Source: Gibbula magus
Lineage: Eukaryota; Mollusca; Gastropoda; Trochida; Trochidae
DNA: 64,000 nucleotides
Reading direction: 5' to 3'
Assembly (NCBI GenBank): GCA_936450465.1
Contig: OW388297.1
Coordinates: 60,640,581 to 60,704,580 of the forward strand
The position numbers were made by a program, and so were the translations under genes. How positions within the stretch are numbered: position 1 is the first letter of the stretch; every line of letters starts with the position of its first letter. The notes beneath the pieces are model-generated. The model was not told where the DNA came from, made no database searches, and worked only from the letters and a program-made list of their open reading frames with translations. Below are positions 24,701 through 39,700 of the stretch, piece by piece.

Positions 24701-27700
24701 CATACACTAAAAATATAGTTATGCAAGTTCACTGAACATGAATTCAACATTATAATGTAATCTTGATGAACGTTTAGAAATAAATTATTTCGATTTACCT
24801 TGTTAGCAAAGAAAGTGTTTGCTTTATGGTCACTGATCGCCTTGCCATCATTGTCGATTGGTGGTTGGTCCTGTCTGACTTGGGCATCTTCCATATCCAA
24901 AGCGTCGTTGCACATGATGGCTATGTTGTGCGTCATAGCACATGTGAGGATGATCTTGCATATCTTTCCTGGCTTCATGGAGATCTATAAAAACATTATG
25001 TTCGGAGATTGAATCAGGACTGAGAGAAATTTTACATAAAAATAAATAATGACTTTTTAATTCATTTTAAGTAGTTTGTAATCAGTATGGAGTTGGAAGA
25101 AGTCAACAGACAATTGTTAGCAGGCAGTTGGCAGTAGTCAGCAGGGAGTTGGGAGTGGTCAGTTGGCAGTAGTCAGTTGGCAATAGTTAGTTGGGAGGAG
25201 TAAGTTGGCAGTAGTCAGCAGGGAGTAGTCAGTTCACCATAATAAGCTAGCAGTAGTTTGTAGGCATTGTTGTCAAAGCCCTTGAAGAAAACCATTCATT
25301 TATTCAGATTGAGTTTTGTTTATTTACTGAATGAATTAAAATAAAGTGTCAGTTACATGCATCAGTATTTTGACAGTGTAGTTCTAAATGGTCAAAAGGA
25401 GATAATAATACTTATTTGGCTTACAGGGCAGATTATCTCCTTTTGACCATGACTTTCACTGTGCTGGATGTTAAACAGTTTAAGTATCAAGGGTGGCTAT
25501 TATTTCATACACTAAAAATATAGTTATGCAAGTTCACTGAACATGAATTCAACATTATAATGTAATCTTGATGAACGTTTAGAAATAAATTATTTCGATT
25601 TACCTTGTTAGCAAAGAAAGTGTTTGCTTTATGGTCACTGATCGCCTTGCCATCATTGTCGATTGGTGGTTGGTCCTGTCTGACTTGGGCATCTTCCATA
25701 TCCAAAGCGTCGTTGCACATGATGGCTATGTTGTGCGTCATAGCACATGTGAGGATGATCTTGCATATCTTTCCTGGCTTCATGGAGATCTATAAAAACA
25801 TTATGTTCGGAGATTGAATCAGGACTGAGAGAAATTTTACATAAAAATAAATAATGACTTTTTAATTCATTTTAAGTAGTTTGTAATCAGTATGGAGTTG
25901 GAAGAAGTCAACAGACAATTGTTAGCAGGCAGTTGGCAGTAGTCAGCAGGGAGTTGGGAGTGGTCAGTTGGCAGTAGTCAGTTGGCAATAGTTAGTTGGG
26001 AGGAGTAAGTTGGCAGTAGTCAGCAGGGAGTAGTCAGTTCACCATAATAAGCTAGCAGTAGTTTGTAGGCATTGTTGTCAAAGCCCTTGAAGAAAACCAT
26101 TCATTTATTCAGATTGAGTTTTGTTTATTTACTGAATGAATTAAAATAAAGTGTCAGTTACATGCATCAGTATTTTGACAGTGTAGTTCTAAATGGTCAA
26201 AAGGAGATAATAATACTTATTTGGCTTACAGGGCAGATTATCTCCTTTTGACCATGACTTTCACTGTGCTGGATGTTAAACAGTTTAAGTATCAAGGGTG
26301 GCTATTATTTCATACACTAAAAATATAGTTATGCAAGTTCACTGAACATGAATTCAACATTATAATGTAATCTTGATGAACGTTTAGAAATAAATTATTT
26401 CGATTTACCTTGTTAGCAAAGAAAGTGTTTGCTTTATGGTCACTGATCGCCTTGCCATCATTGTCGATTGGTGGTTGGTCCTGTCTGACTTGGGCATCTT
26501 CCATATCCAAAGCGTCGTTGCACATGATGGCTATGTTGTGCGTCATAGCACATGTGAGGATGATCTTGCATATCTTTCCTGGCTTCATGGAGATCTATAA
26601 AAACATTATGTTCGGAGATTGAATCAGGACTGAGAGAAATTTTACATAAAAATAAATAATGACTTTTTAATTCATTTTAAGTAGTTTGTAATCAGTATGG
26701 AGTTGGAAGAAGTCAACAGACAATTGTTAGCAGGCAGTTGGCAGTAGTCAGCAGGGAGTTGGGAGTGGTCAGTTGGCAGTAGTCAGTTGGCAATAGTTAG
26801 TTGGGAGGAGTAAGTTGGCAGTAGTCAGCAGGGAGTAGTCAGTTCACCATAATAAGCTAGCAGTAGTTTGTAGGCATTGTTGTCAAAGCCCTTGAAGAAA
26901 ACCATTCATTTATTCAGATTGAGTTTTGTTTATTTACTGAATGAATTAAAATAAAGTGTCAGTTACATGCATCAGTATTTTGACAGTGTAGTTCTAAATG
27001 GTCAAAAGGAGATAATAATACTTATTTGGCTTACAGGGCAGATTATCTCCTTTTGACCATGACTTTCACTGTGCTGGATGTTAAACAGTTTAAGTATCAA
27101 GGGTGGCTATTATTTCATACACTAAAAATATAGTTATGCAAGTTCACTGAACATGAATTCAACATTATAATGTAATCTTGATGAACGTTTAGAAATAAAT
27201 TATTTCGATTTACCTTGTTAGCAAAGAAAGTGTTTGCTTTATGGTCACTGATCGCCTTGCCATCATTGTCGATTGGTGGTTGGTCCTGTCTGACTTGGGC
27301 ATCTTCCATATCCAAAGCGTCGTTGCACATGATGGCTATGTTGTGCGTCATAGCACATGTGAGGATGATCTTGCATATCTTTCCTGGCTTCATGGGGATC
27401 TATAAAAACATTATGTTCGGAGATTGAATCAGGACTGAGAGAAATTTTACATAAAAATTAATAATCACTTTTTAATTCATTTTAAGTAGTTTGTAATCAG
27501 TATGTAGTTGGAAGAAGTCAACAGACAATTGTTAGTAGGCAGTTGGCAGTAGTCAGCAGGGAGTTGGGAGTGGTCAGCTGGCAGTAGTCAGTTGGCAATA
27601 GTTAGTTGGGAGGAGTAAGTTGGCAGTAGTCAGCAGGGAGTAGTCAGTTCACCATAATAAGCTAGCAGTAGTTTGTAGGCATTGTTGTCAAAGCCCTTGA

Positions 27701-30700
27701 AGAAAACCATTCATTTATTCAGATTGAGTTTTGTTTATTTACTGAATGAATTAAAATAAAGTGTCAGTTACATGCATCAGTATTTTGACAGTGTAGTTCT
27801 AAATGGTCAAAAGGAGATAATAATACTTATTTGGCTTACAGGGCAGATTATCTCCTTTTGACCATGACTTTCACTGTGCTGGATGTTAAACAGTTTAAGT
27901 ATCAAGGGTGGCTATTATTTCATACACTAAAAATATAGTTATGCAAGTTCACTGAACATGAATTCAACATTATAATGTAATCTTGATGAACGTTTAGAAA
28001 TAAATTATTTCGATTTACCTTGTTAGCAAAGAAAGTGTTTGCTTTATGGTCACTGATCGCCTTGCCATCATTGTCGATTGGTGGTTGGTCCTGTCTGACT
28101 TGGGCATCTTCCATATCCAAAGCGTCGTTGCACATGATGGCTATGTTGTGCGTCATAGCACATGTGAGGATGATCTTGCATATCTTTCCTGGCTTCATGG
28201 GGATCTATAAAAACATTATGTTCGGAGATTGAATCAGGACTGAGAGAAATTTTACATAAAAATAAATAATCACTTTTTAATTCATTTTAAGTAGTTTGTA
28301 ATCAGTATGTAGTTGGAAGAAGTCAACAGACAATTGTTAGTAGGCAGTTGGCAGTAGTCAGCAGGGAGTTGGGAGTGGTCAGCTGGCAGTAGTCAGTTGG
28401 CAATAGTTAGTTGGGAGGAGTAAGTTGGCAGTAGTCAGCAGGGAGTAGTCAGTTCACCATAATAAGCTAGCAGTAGTTTGTAGGCATTGTTGTCAAAGCC
28501 CTTGAAGAAAACCATTCATTTATTCAGATTGAGTTTTGTTTATTTACTGAATGAATTAAAATAAAGTGTCAGTTACATGCATCAGTATTTTGACAGTGTA
28601 GTTCTAAATGGTCAAAAGGAGATAATAATACTTATTTGGCTTACAGGGCAGATTATCTCCTTTTGACCATGACTTTCACTGTGCTGGATGTTAAACAGTT
28701 TAAGTATCAAGGGTGGCTATTATTTCATACACTAAAAATATAGTTATGCAAGTTCACTGAACATGAATTCAACATTATAATGTAATCTTGATGAACGTTT
28801 AGAAATAAATTATTTCGATTTACCTTGTTAGCAAAGAAAGTGTTTGCTTTATGGTCACTGATCGCCTTGCCATCATTGTCGATTGGTGGTTGGTCCTGTC
28901 TGACTTGGGCATCTTCCATATCCAAAGCGTCGTTGCACATGATGGCTATGTTGTGCGTCATAGCACATGTGAGGATGATCTTGCATATCTTTCCTGGCTT
29001 CATGGAGATCTATAAAAACATTATGTTCGGAGATTGAATCAGGACTGAGAGAAATTTTACATAAAAATAAATAATGACTTTTTAATTCATTTTAAGTAGT
29101 TTGTAATCAGTATGGAGTTGGAAGAAGTCAACAGACAATTGTTAGCAGGCAGTTGGCAGTAGTCAGCAGGGAGTTGGGAGTGGTCAGTTGGCAGTAGTCA
29201 GTTGGCAATAGTTAGTTGGGAGGAGTAAGTTGGCAGTAGTCAGCAGGGAGTAGTCAGTTCACCATAATAAGCTAGCAGTAGTTTGTAGGCATTGTTGTCA
29301 AAGCCCTTGAAGAAAACCATTCATTTATTCAGATTGAGTTTTGTTTATTTACTGAATGAATTAAAATAAAGTGTCAGTTACATGCATCAGTATTTTGACA
29401 GTGTAGTTCTAAATGGTCAAAAGGAGATAATACTTATTTGGCTTACAGGGCAGATTATCTCCTTTTGACCATGACTTTCACTGTGCTGGATGTTAAACAG
29501 TTTAAGTATCAAGGGTGGCTATTATTTCATACACTAAAAATATAGTTATGCAAGTTCACTGAACATGAATTCAACATTATAATGTAATCTTGATGAACGT
29601 TTAGAAATAAATTATTTCGATTTACCTTGTTAGCAAAGAAAGTGTTTGCTTTATGGTCACTGATCGCCTTGCCATCATTGTCGATTGGTGGTTGGTCCTG
29701 TCTGACTTGGGCATCTTCCATATCCAAAGCGTTGTTGCACATGATGGCTATGTTGTGCGTCATAGCACATGTGAGGATGATCTTGCATATCTTTCCTGGC
29801 TTCATGGAGATCTATAAAAACATTATGTTCGGAGATTGAATCAGGACTGAGAGAAATTTTACATAAAAATAAATAATGACTTTTTAATTCATTTTAAGTA
29901 GTTTGTAATCAGTATGGAGTTGGAAGAAGTCAACAGACAATTGTTAGTAGGCAGTTGGCAGTAGTCAGCAGGGAGTTGGGAGTGGTCAGTTGGCAGTAGT
30001 CAGTTGGCAATAGTTAGTTGGGAGGAGTAAGTTGGCAGTAGTCAGCAGGGAGTAGTCAGTTCACCATAATAAGCTAGCAGTAGTTTGTAGGCATTGTTGT
30101 CAAAGCCCTTGAAGAAAACCATTCATTTATTCAGATTGAGTTTTGTTTATTTACTGAATGAATTAAAATAAAGTGTCAGTTACATGCATCAGTATTTTGA
30201 CAGTGTAGTTCTAAATGGTCAAAAGGAGATAATAATACTTATTTGGCTTACAGGGCAGATTATCTCCTTTTGACCATGACTTTCACTGTGCTGGATGTTA
30301 AACAGTTTAAGTATCAAGGGTGGCTATTATTTCATACACTAAAAATATAGTTATGCAAGTTCACTGAACATGAATTCAACATTATAATGTAATCTTGATG
30401 AACGTTTAGAAATAAATTATTTCGATTTACCTTGTTAGCAAAGAAAGTGTTTGCTTTATGGTCACTGATCGCCTTGCCATCATTGTCGATTGGTGGTTGG
30501 TCCTGTCTGACTTGGGCATCTTCCATATCCAAAGCGTCGTTGCACATGATGGCTATGTTGTGCGTCATAGCACATGTGAGGATGATCTTGCATATCTTTC
30601 CTGGCTTCATGGGGATCTATAAAAACATTATGTTCGGAGATTGAATCAGGACTGAGAGAAATTTTACATAAAAATAAATAATCACTTTTTAATTCATTTT

Positions 30701-33700
30701 AAGTAGTTTGTAATCAGTATGTAGTTGGAAGAAGTCAACAGACAATTGTTAGTAGGCAGTTGGCAGTAGTCAGCAGGGAGTTGGGAGTGGTCAGCTGGCA
30801 GTAGTCAGTTGGCAATAGTTAGTTGGGAGGAGTAAGTTGGCAGTAGTCAGCAGGGAGTAGTCAGTTCACCATAATAAGCTAGCAGTAGTTTGTAGGCATT
30901 GTTGTCAAAGCCCTTGAAGAAAACCATTCATTTATTCAGATTGAGTTTTGTTTATTTACTGAATGAATTAAAATAAAGTGTCAGTTACATGCATCAGTAT
31001 TTTGACAGTGTAGTTCTAAATGGTCAAAAGGAGATAATAATACTTATTTGGCTTACAGGGCAGATTATCTCCTTTTGACCATGACTTTCACTGTGCTGGA
31101 TGTTAAACAGTTTAAGTATCAAGGGTGGCTATTATTTCATACACTAAAAATATAGTTATGCAAGTTCACTGAACATGAATTCAACATTATAATGTAATCT
31201 TGATGAACGTTTAGAAATAAATTATTTCGATTTACCTTGTTAGCAAAGAAAGTGTTTGCTTTATGGTCACTGATCGCCTTGCCATCATTGTCGATTGGTG
31301 GTTGGTCCTGTCTGACTTGGGCATCTTCCATATCCAAAGCGTCGTTGCACATGATGGCTATGTTGTGCGTCATAGCACATGTGAGGATGATCTTGCATAT
31401 CTTTCCTGGCTTCATGGAGATCTATAAAAACATTATGTTCGGAGATTGAATCAGGACTGAGAGAAATTTTACATAAAAATAAATAATGACTTTTTAATTC
31501 ATTTTAAGTAGTTTGTAATCAGTATGGAGTTGGAAGAAGTCAACAGACAATTGTTAGCAGGCAGTTGGCAGTAGTCAGCAGGGAGTTGGGAGTGGTCAGT
31601 TGGCAGTAGTCAGTTGGCAATAGTTAGTTGGGAGGAGTAAGTTGGCAGTAGTCAGCAGGGAGTAGTCAGTTCACCATAATAAGCTAGCAGTAGTTTGTAG
31701 GCATTGTTGTCAAAGCCCTTGAAGAAAACCATTCATTTATTCAGATTGAGTTTTGTTTATTTACTGAATGAATTAAAATAAAGTGTCAGTTACATGCATC
31801 AGTATTTTGACAGTGTAGTTCTAAATGGTCAAAAGGAGATAATAATACTTATTTGGCTTACAGGGCAGATTATCTCCTTTTGACCATGACTTTCACTGTG
31901 CTGGATGTTAAACAGTTTAAGTATCAAGGGTGGCTATTATTTCATACACTAAAAATATAGTTATGCAAGTTCACTGAACATGAATTCAACATTATAATGT
32001 AATCTTGATGAACGTTTAGAAATAAATTATTTCGATTTACCTTGTTAGCAAAGAAAGTGTTTGCTTTATGGTCACTGATCGCCTTGCCATCATTGTCGAT
32101 TGGTGGTTGGTCCTGTCTGACTTGGGCATCTTCCATATCCAAAGCGTTGTTGCACATGATGGCTATGTTGTGCGTCATAGCACATGTGAGGATGATCTTG
32201 CATATCTTTCCTGGCTTCATGGAGATCTATAAAAACATTATGTTCGGAGATTGAATCAGGACTGAGAGAAATTTTACATAAAAATAAATAATGACTTTTT
32301 AATTCATTTTAAGTAGTTTGTAATCAGTATGGAGTTGGAAGAAGTCAACAGACAATTGTTAGTAGGCAGTTGGCAGTAGTCAGCAGGGAGTTGGGAGTGG
32401 TCAGCTGGCAGTAGTCAGTTGGCAATAGTTAGTTGGGAGGAGTAAGTTGGCAGTAGTCAGCAGGGAGTAGTCAGTTCACCATAATAAGCTAGCAGTAGTT
32501 TGTAGGCATTGTTGTCAAAGCCCTTGAAGAAAACCATTCATTTATTCAGATTGAGTTTTGTTTATTTACTGAATGAATTAAAATAAAGTGTCAGTTACAT
32601 GCATCAGTATTTTGACAGTGTAGTTCTAAATGGTCAAAAGGAGATAATAATACTTATTTGGCTTACAGGGCAGATTATCTCCTTTTGACCATGACTTTCA
32701 CTGTGCTGGATGTTAAACAGTTTAAGTATCAAGGGTGGCTATTATTTCATACACTAAAAATATAGTTATGCAAGTTCACTGAACATGAATTCAACATTAT
32801 AATGTAATCTTGATGAACGTTTAGAAATAAATTATTTCGATTTACCTTGTTAGCAAAGAAAGTGTTTGCTTTATGGTCACTGATCGCCTTGCCATCATTG
32901 TCGATTGGTGGTTGGTCCTGTCTGACTTGGGCATCTTCCATATCCAAAGCGTCGTTGCACATGATGGCTATGTTGTGCGTCATAGCACATGTGAGGATGA
33001 TCTTGCATATCTTTCCTGGCTTCATGGGGATCTATAAAAACATTATGTTCGGAGATTGAATCAGGACTGAGAGAAATTTTACATAAAAATAAATAATCAC
33101 TTTTTAATTCATTTTAAGTAGTTTGTAATCAGTATGTAGTTGGAAGAAGTCAACAGACAATTGTTAGTAGGCAGTTGGCAGTAGTCAGCAGGGAGTTGGG
33201 AGTGGTCAGCTGGCAGTAGTCAGTTGGCAATAGTTAGTTGGGAGGAGTAAGTTGGCAGTAGTCAGCAGGGAGTAGTCAGTTCACCATAATAAGCTAGCAG
33301 TAGTTTGTAGGCATTGTTGTCAAAGCCCTTGAAGAAAACCATTCATTTATTCAGATTGAGTTTTGTTTATTTACTGAATGAATTAAAATAAAGTGTCAGT
33401 TACATGCATCAGTATTTTGACAGTGTAGTTCTAAATGGTCAAAAGGAGATAATAATACTTATTTGGCTTACAGGGCAGATTATCTCCTTTTGACCATGAC
33501 TTTCACTGTGCTGGATGTTAAACAGTTTAAGTATCAAGGGTGGCTATTATTTCATACACTAAAAATATAGTTATGCAAGTTCACTGAACATGAATTCAAC
33601 ATTATAATGTAATCTTGATGAACGTTTAGAAATAAATTATTTCGATTTACCTTGTTAGCAAAGAAAGTGTTTGCTTTATGGTCACTGATCGCCTTGCCAT

Positions 33701-36700
33701 CATTGTCGATTGGTGGTTGGTCCTGTCTGACTTGGGCATCTTCCATATCCAAAGCGTCGTTGCACATGATGGCTATGTTGTGCGTCATAGCACATGTGAG
33801 GATGATCTTGCATATCTTTCCTGGCTTCATGGAGATCTATAAAAACATTATGTTCGGAGATTGAATCAGGACTGAGAGAAATTTTACATAAAAATAAATA
33901 ATGACTTTTTAATTCATTTTAAGTAGTTTGTAATCAGTATGGAGTTGGAAGAAGTCAACAGACAATTGTTAGCAGGCAGTTGGCAGTAGTCAGCAGGGAG
34001 TTGGGAGTGGTCAGTTGGCAGTAGTCAGTTGGCAATAGTTAGTTGGGAGGAGTAAGTTGGCAGTAGTCAGCAGGGAGTAGTCAGTTCACCATAATAAGCT
34101 AGCAGTAGTTTGTAGGCATTGTTGTCAAAGCCCTTGAAGAAAACCATTCATTTATTCAGATTGAGTTTTGTTTATTTACTGAATGAATTAAAATAAAGTG
34201 TCAGTTACATGCATCAGTATTTTGACAGTGTAGTTCTAAATGGTCAAAAGGAGATAATAATACTTATTTGGCTTACAGGGCAGATTATCTCCTTTTGACC
34301 ATGACTTTCACTGTGCTGGATGTTAAACAGTTTAAGTATCAAGGGTGGCTATTATTTCATACACTAAAAATATAGTTATGCAAGTTCACTGAACATGAAT
34401 TCAACATTATAATGTAATCTTGATGAACGTTTAGAAATAAATTATTTCGATTTACCTTGTTAGCAAAGAAAGTGTTTGCTTTATGGTCACTGATCGCCTT
34501 GCCATCATTGTCGATTGGTGGTTGGTCCTGTCTGACTTGGGCATCTTCCATATCCAAAGCGTTGTTGCACATGATGGCTATGTTGTGCGTCATAGCACAT
34601 GTGAGGATGATCTTGCATATCTTTCCTGGCTTCATGGAGATCTATAAAAACATTATGTTCGGAGATTGAATCAGGACTGAGAGAAATTTTACATAAAAAT
34701 AAATAATGACTTTTTAATTCATTTTAAGTAGTTTGTAATCAGTATGGAGTTGGAAGAAGTCAACAGACAATTGTTAGTAGGCAGTTGGCAGTAGTCAGCA
34801 GGGAGTTGGGAGTGGTCAGCTGGCAGTAGTCAGTTGGCAATAGTTAGTTGGGAGGAGTAAGTTGGCAGTAGTCAGCAGGGAGTAGTCAGTTCACCATAAT
34901 AAGCTAGCAGTAGTTCGTAGGCATTGTTGTCAAAGCCCTTGAAGAAAACCATTCATTTATTCAGATTGAGTTTTGTTTATTTACTGAATGAATTAAAATA
35001 AAGTGTCAGTTACATGCATCAGTATTTTGACAGTGTAGTTCTAAATGGTCAAAAGGAGATAATAATACTTATTTGGCTTACAGGGCAGATTATCTCCTTT
35101 TGACCATGACTTTCACTGTGCTGGATGTTAAACAGTTTAAGTATCAAGGGTGGCTATTATTTCATACACTAAAAATATAGTTATGCAAGTTCACTGAACA
35201 TGAATTCAACATTATAATGTAATCTTGATGAACGTTTAGAAATAAATTATTTCGATTTACCTTGTTAGCAAAGAAAGTGTTTGCTTTATGGTCACTGATC
35301 GCCTTGCCATCATTGTCGATTGGTGGTTGGTCCTGTCTGACTTGGGCATCTTCCATATCCAAAGCGTCGTTGCACATGATGGCTATGTTGTGCGTCATAG
35401 CACATGTGAGGATGATCTTGCATATCTTTCCTGGCTTCATGGAGATCTATAAAAACATTATGTTCGGAGATTGAATCAGGACTGAGAGAAATTTTACATA
35501 AAAATAAATAATGACTTTTTAATTCATTTTAAGTAGTTTGTAATCAGTATGGAGTTGGAAGAAGTCAACAGACAATTGTTAGCAGGCAGTTGGCAGTAGT
35601 CAGCAGGGAGTTGGGAGTGGTCAGTTGGCAGTAGTCAGTTGGCAATAGTTAGTTGGGAGGAGTAAGTTGGCAGTAGTCAGCAGGGAGTAGTCAGTTCACC
35701 ATAATAAGCTAGCAGTAGTTTGTAGGCATTGTTGTCAAAGCCCTTGAAGAAAACCATTCATTTATTCAGATTGAGTTTTGTTTATTTACTGAATGAATTA
35801 AAATAAAGTGTCAGTTACATGCATCAGTATTTTGACAGTGTAGTTCTAAATGGTCAAAAGGAGATAATAATACTTATTTGGCTTACAGGGCAGATTATCT
35901 CCTTTTGACCATGACTTTCACTGTGCTGGATGTTAAACAGTTTAAGTATCAAGGGTGGCTATTATTTCATACACTAAAAATATAGTTATGCAAGTTCACT
36001 GAACATGAATTCAACATTATAATGTAATCTTGATGAACGTTTAGAAATAAATTATTTCGATTTACCTTGTTAGCAAAGAAAGTGTTTGCTTTATGGTCAC
36101 TGATCGCCTTGCCATCATTGTCGATTGGTGGTTGGTCCTGTCTGACTTGGGCATCTTCCATATCCAAAGCGTTGTTGCACATGATGGCTATGTTGTGCGT
36201 CATAGCACATGTGAGGATGATCTTGCATATCTTTCCTGGCTTCATGGAGATCTATAAAAACATTATGTTCGGAGATTGAATCAGGACTGAGAGAAATTTT
36301 ACATAAAAATAAATAATGACTTTTTAATTCATTTTAAGTAGTTTGTAATCAGTATGGAGTTGGAAGAAGTCAACAGACAATTGTTAGTAGGCAGTTGGCA
36401 GTAGTCAGCAGGGAGTTGGGAGTGGTCAGTTGGCAGTAGTCAGTTGGCAATAGTTAGTTGGGAGGAGTAAGTTGGCAGTAGTCAGCAGGGAGTAGTCAGT
36501 TCACCATAATAAGCTAGCAGTAGTTTGTAGGCATTGTTGTCAAAGCCCTTGAAGAAAACCATTCATTTATTCAGATTGAGTTTTGTTTATTTACTGAATG
36601 AATTAAAATAAAGTGTCAGTTACATGCATCAGTATTTTGACAGTGTAGTTCTAAATGGTCAAAAGGAGATAATAATACTTATTTGGCTTACAGGGCAGAT

Positions 36701-39700
36701 TATCTCCTTTTGACCATGACTTTCACTGTGCTGGATGTTAAACAGTTTAAGTATCAAGGGTGGCTATTATTTCATACACTAAAAATATAGTTATGCAAGT
36801 TCACTGAACATGAATTCAACATTATAATGTAATCTTGATGAACGTTTAGAAATAAATTATTTCGATTTACCTTGTTAGCAAAGAAAGTGTTTGCTTTATG
36901 GTCACTGATCGCCTTGCCATCATTGTCGATTGGTGGTTGGTCCTGTCTGACTTGGGCATCTTCCATATCCAAAGCGTCGTTGCACATGATGGCTATGTTG
37001 TGCGTCATAGCACATGTGAGGATGATCTTGCATATCTTTCCTGGCTTCATGGGGATCTATAAAAACATTATGTTCGGAGATTGAATCAGGACTGAGAGAA
37101 ATTTTACATAAAAATAAATAATGACTTTTTAATTCATTTTAAGTAGTTTGTAATCAGTATGGAGTTGGAAGAAGTCAACAGACAATTGTTAGTAGGCAGT
37201 TGGCAGTAGTCAGCAGGGAGTTGGGAGTGGTCAGTTGGCAGTAGTCAGTTGGCAATAGTTAGTTGGGAGGAGTAAGTTGGCAGTAGTCAGCAGGGAGTAG
37301 TCAGTTCACCATAATAAGCTAGCAGTAGTTTGTAGGCATTGTTGTCAAAGCCCTTGAAGAAAACCATTCATTTATTCAGATTGAGTTTTGTTTATTTACT
37401 GAATGAATTAAAATAAAGTGTCAGTTACATGCATCAGTATTTTGACAGTGTAGTTCTAAATGGTCAAAAGGAGATAATAATACTTATTTGGCTTACAGGG
37501 CAGATTATCTCCTTTTGACCATGACTTTCACTGTGCTGGATGTTAAACAGTTTAAGTATCAAGGGTGGCTATTATTTCATACACTAAAAATATAGTTATG
37601 CAAGTTCACTGAACATGAATTCAACATTATAATGTAATCTTGATGAACGTTTAGAAATAAATTATTTCGATTTACCTTGTTAGCAAAGAAAGTGTTTGCT
37701 TTATGGTCACTGATCGCCTTGCCATCATTGTCGATTGGTGGTTGGTCCTGTCTGACTTGGGCATCTTCCATATCCAAAGCGTTGTTGCACATGATGGCTA
37801 TGTTGTGCGTCATAGCACATGTGAGGATGATCTTGCATATCTTTCCTGGCTTCATGGAGATCTATATAAACATTATGTTCGGAGATTGAATCAGGACTGA
37901 GAGAAATTTTACATAAAAATAAATAATGACTTTTTAATTCATTTTAAGTAGTTTGTAATCAGTATGGAGTTGGAAGAAGTCAACAGACAATTGTTAGTAG
38001 GCAGTTGGCAGTAGTCAGCAGGGAGTTGGGAGTGGTCAGTTGGCAGTAGTCAGTTGGCAATAGTTAGTTGGGAGGAGTAAGTTGGCAGTAGTCAGCAGGG
38101 AGTAGTCAGTTCACCATAATAAGCTAGCAGTAGTTTGTAGGCATTGTTGTCAAAGCCCTTGAAGAAAACCATTCATTTATTCAGATTGAGTTTTGTTTAT
38201 TTACTGAATGAATTAAAATAAAGTGTCAGTTACATGCATCAGTATTTTGACAGTGTAGTTCTAAATGGTCAAAAGGAGATAATAATACTTATTTGGCTTA
38301 CAGGGCAGATTATCTCCTTTTGACCATGACTTTCACTGTGCTGGATGTTAAACAGTTTAAGTATCAAGGGTGGCTATTATTTCATACACTAAAAATATAG
38401 TTATGCAAGTTCACTGAACATGAATTCAACATTATAATGTAATCTTGATGAACGTTTAGAAATAAATTATTTCGATTTACCTTGTTAGCAAAGAAAGTGT
38501 TTGCTTTATGGTCACTGATCGCCTTGCCATCATTGTCGATTGGTGGTTGGTCCTGTCTGACTTGGGCATCTTCCATATCCAAAGCGTCGTTGCACATGAT
38601 GGCTATGTTGTGCGTCATAGCACATGTGAGGATGATCTTGCATATCTTTCCTGGCTTCATGGGGATCTATAAAAACATTATGTTCGGAGATTGAATCAGG
38701 ACTGAGAGAAATTTTACATAAAAATAAATAATCACTTTTTAATTCATTTTAAGTAGTTTGTAAACAGTATGTAGTTGGAAGAAGTCAACAGACAATTGTT
38801 AGTAGGCAGTTGGCAGTAGTCAGCAGGGAGTTGGGAGTGGTCAGCTGGCAGTAGTCAGTTGGCAATAGTTAGTTGGGAGGAGTAAGTTGGCAGTAGTCAG
38901 CAGGGAGTAGTCAGTTCACCATAATAAGCTAGCAGTAGTTTGTAGGCATTGTTGTCAAAGCCCTTGAAGAAAACCATTCATTTATTCAGATTGAGTTTTG
39001 TTTATTTACTGAATGAATTAAAATAAAGTGTCAGTTACATGCATCAGTATTTTGACAGTGTAGTTCTAAATGGTCAAAAGGAGATAATAATACTTATTTG
39101 GCTTACAGGGCAGATTATCTCCTTTTGACCATGACTTTCACTGTGCTGGATGTTAAACAGTTTAAGTATCAAGGGTGGCTATTATTTCATACACTAAAAA
39201 TATAGTTATGCAAGTTCACTGAACATGAATTCAACATTATAATGTAATCTTGATGAACGTTTAGAAATAAATTATTTCGATTTACCTTGTTAGCAAAGAA
39301 AGTGTTTGCTTTATGGTCACTGATCGCCTTGCCATCATTGTCGATTGGTGGTTGGTCCTGTCTGACTTGGGCATCTTCCATATCCAAAGCGTCGTTGCAC
39401 ATGATGGCTATGTTGTGCGTCATAGCACATGTGAGGATGATCTTGCATATCTTTCCTGGCTTCATGGAGATCTATAAAAACATTATGTTCGGAGATTGAA
39501 TCAGGACTGAGAGAAATTTTACATAAAAATAAATAATGACTTTTTAATTCATTTTAAGTAGTTTGTAATCAGTATGGAGTTGGAAGAAGTCAACAGACAA
39601 TTGTTAGTAGGCAGTTGGCAGTAGTCAGCAGGGAGTTGGGAGTGGTCAGTTGGCAGTAGTCAGTTGGCAATAGTTAGTTGGGAGGAGTAAGTTGGCAGTA

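Noticed and set aside
37703..37900. 65-codon + strand frame unique to one 805-bp unit
   Set aside because: It is created by a single base change (tctatataaac for tctataaaaac) and overlaps the exon antisense.
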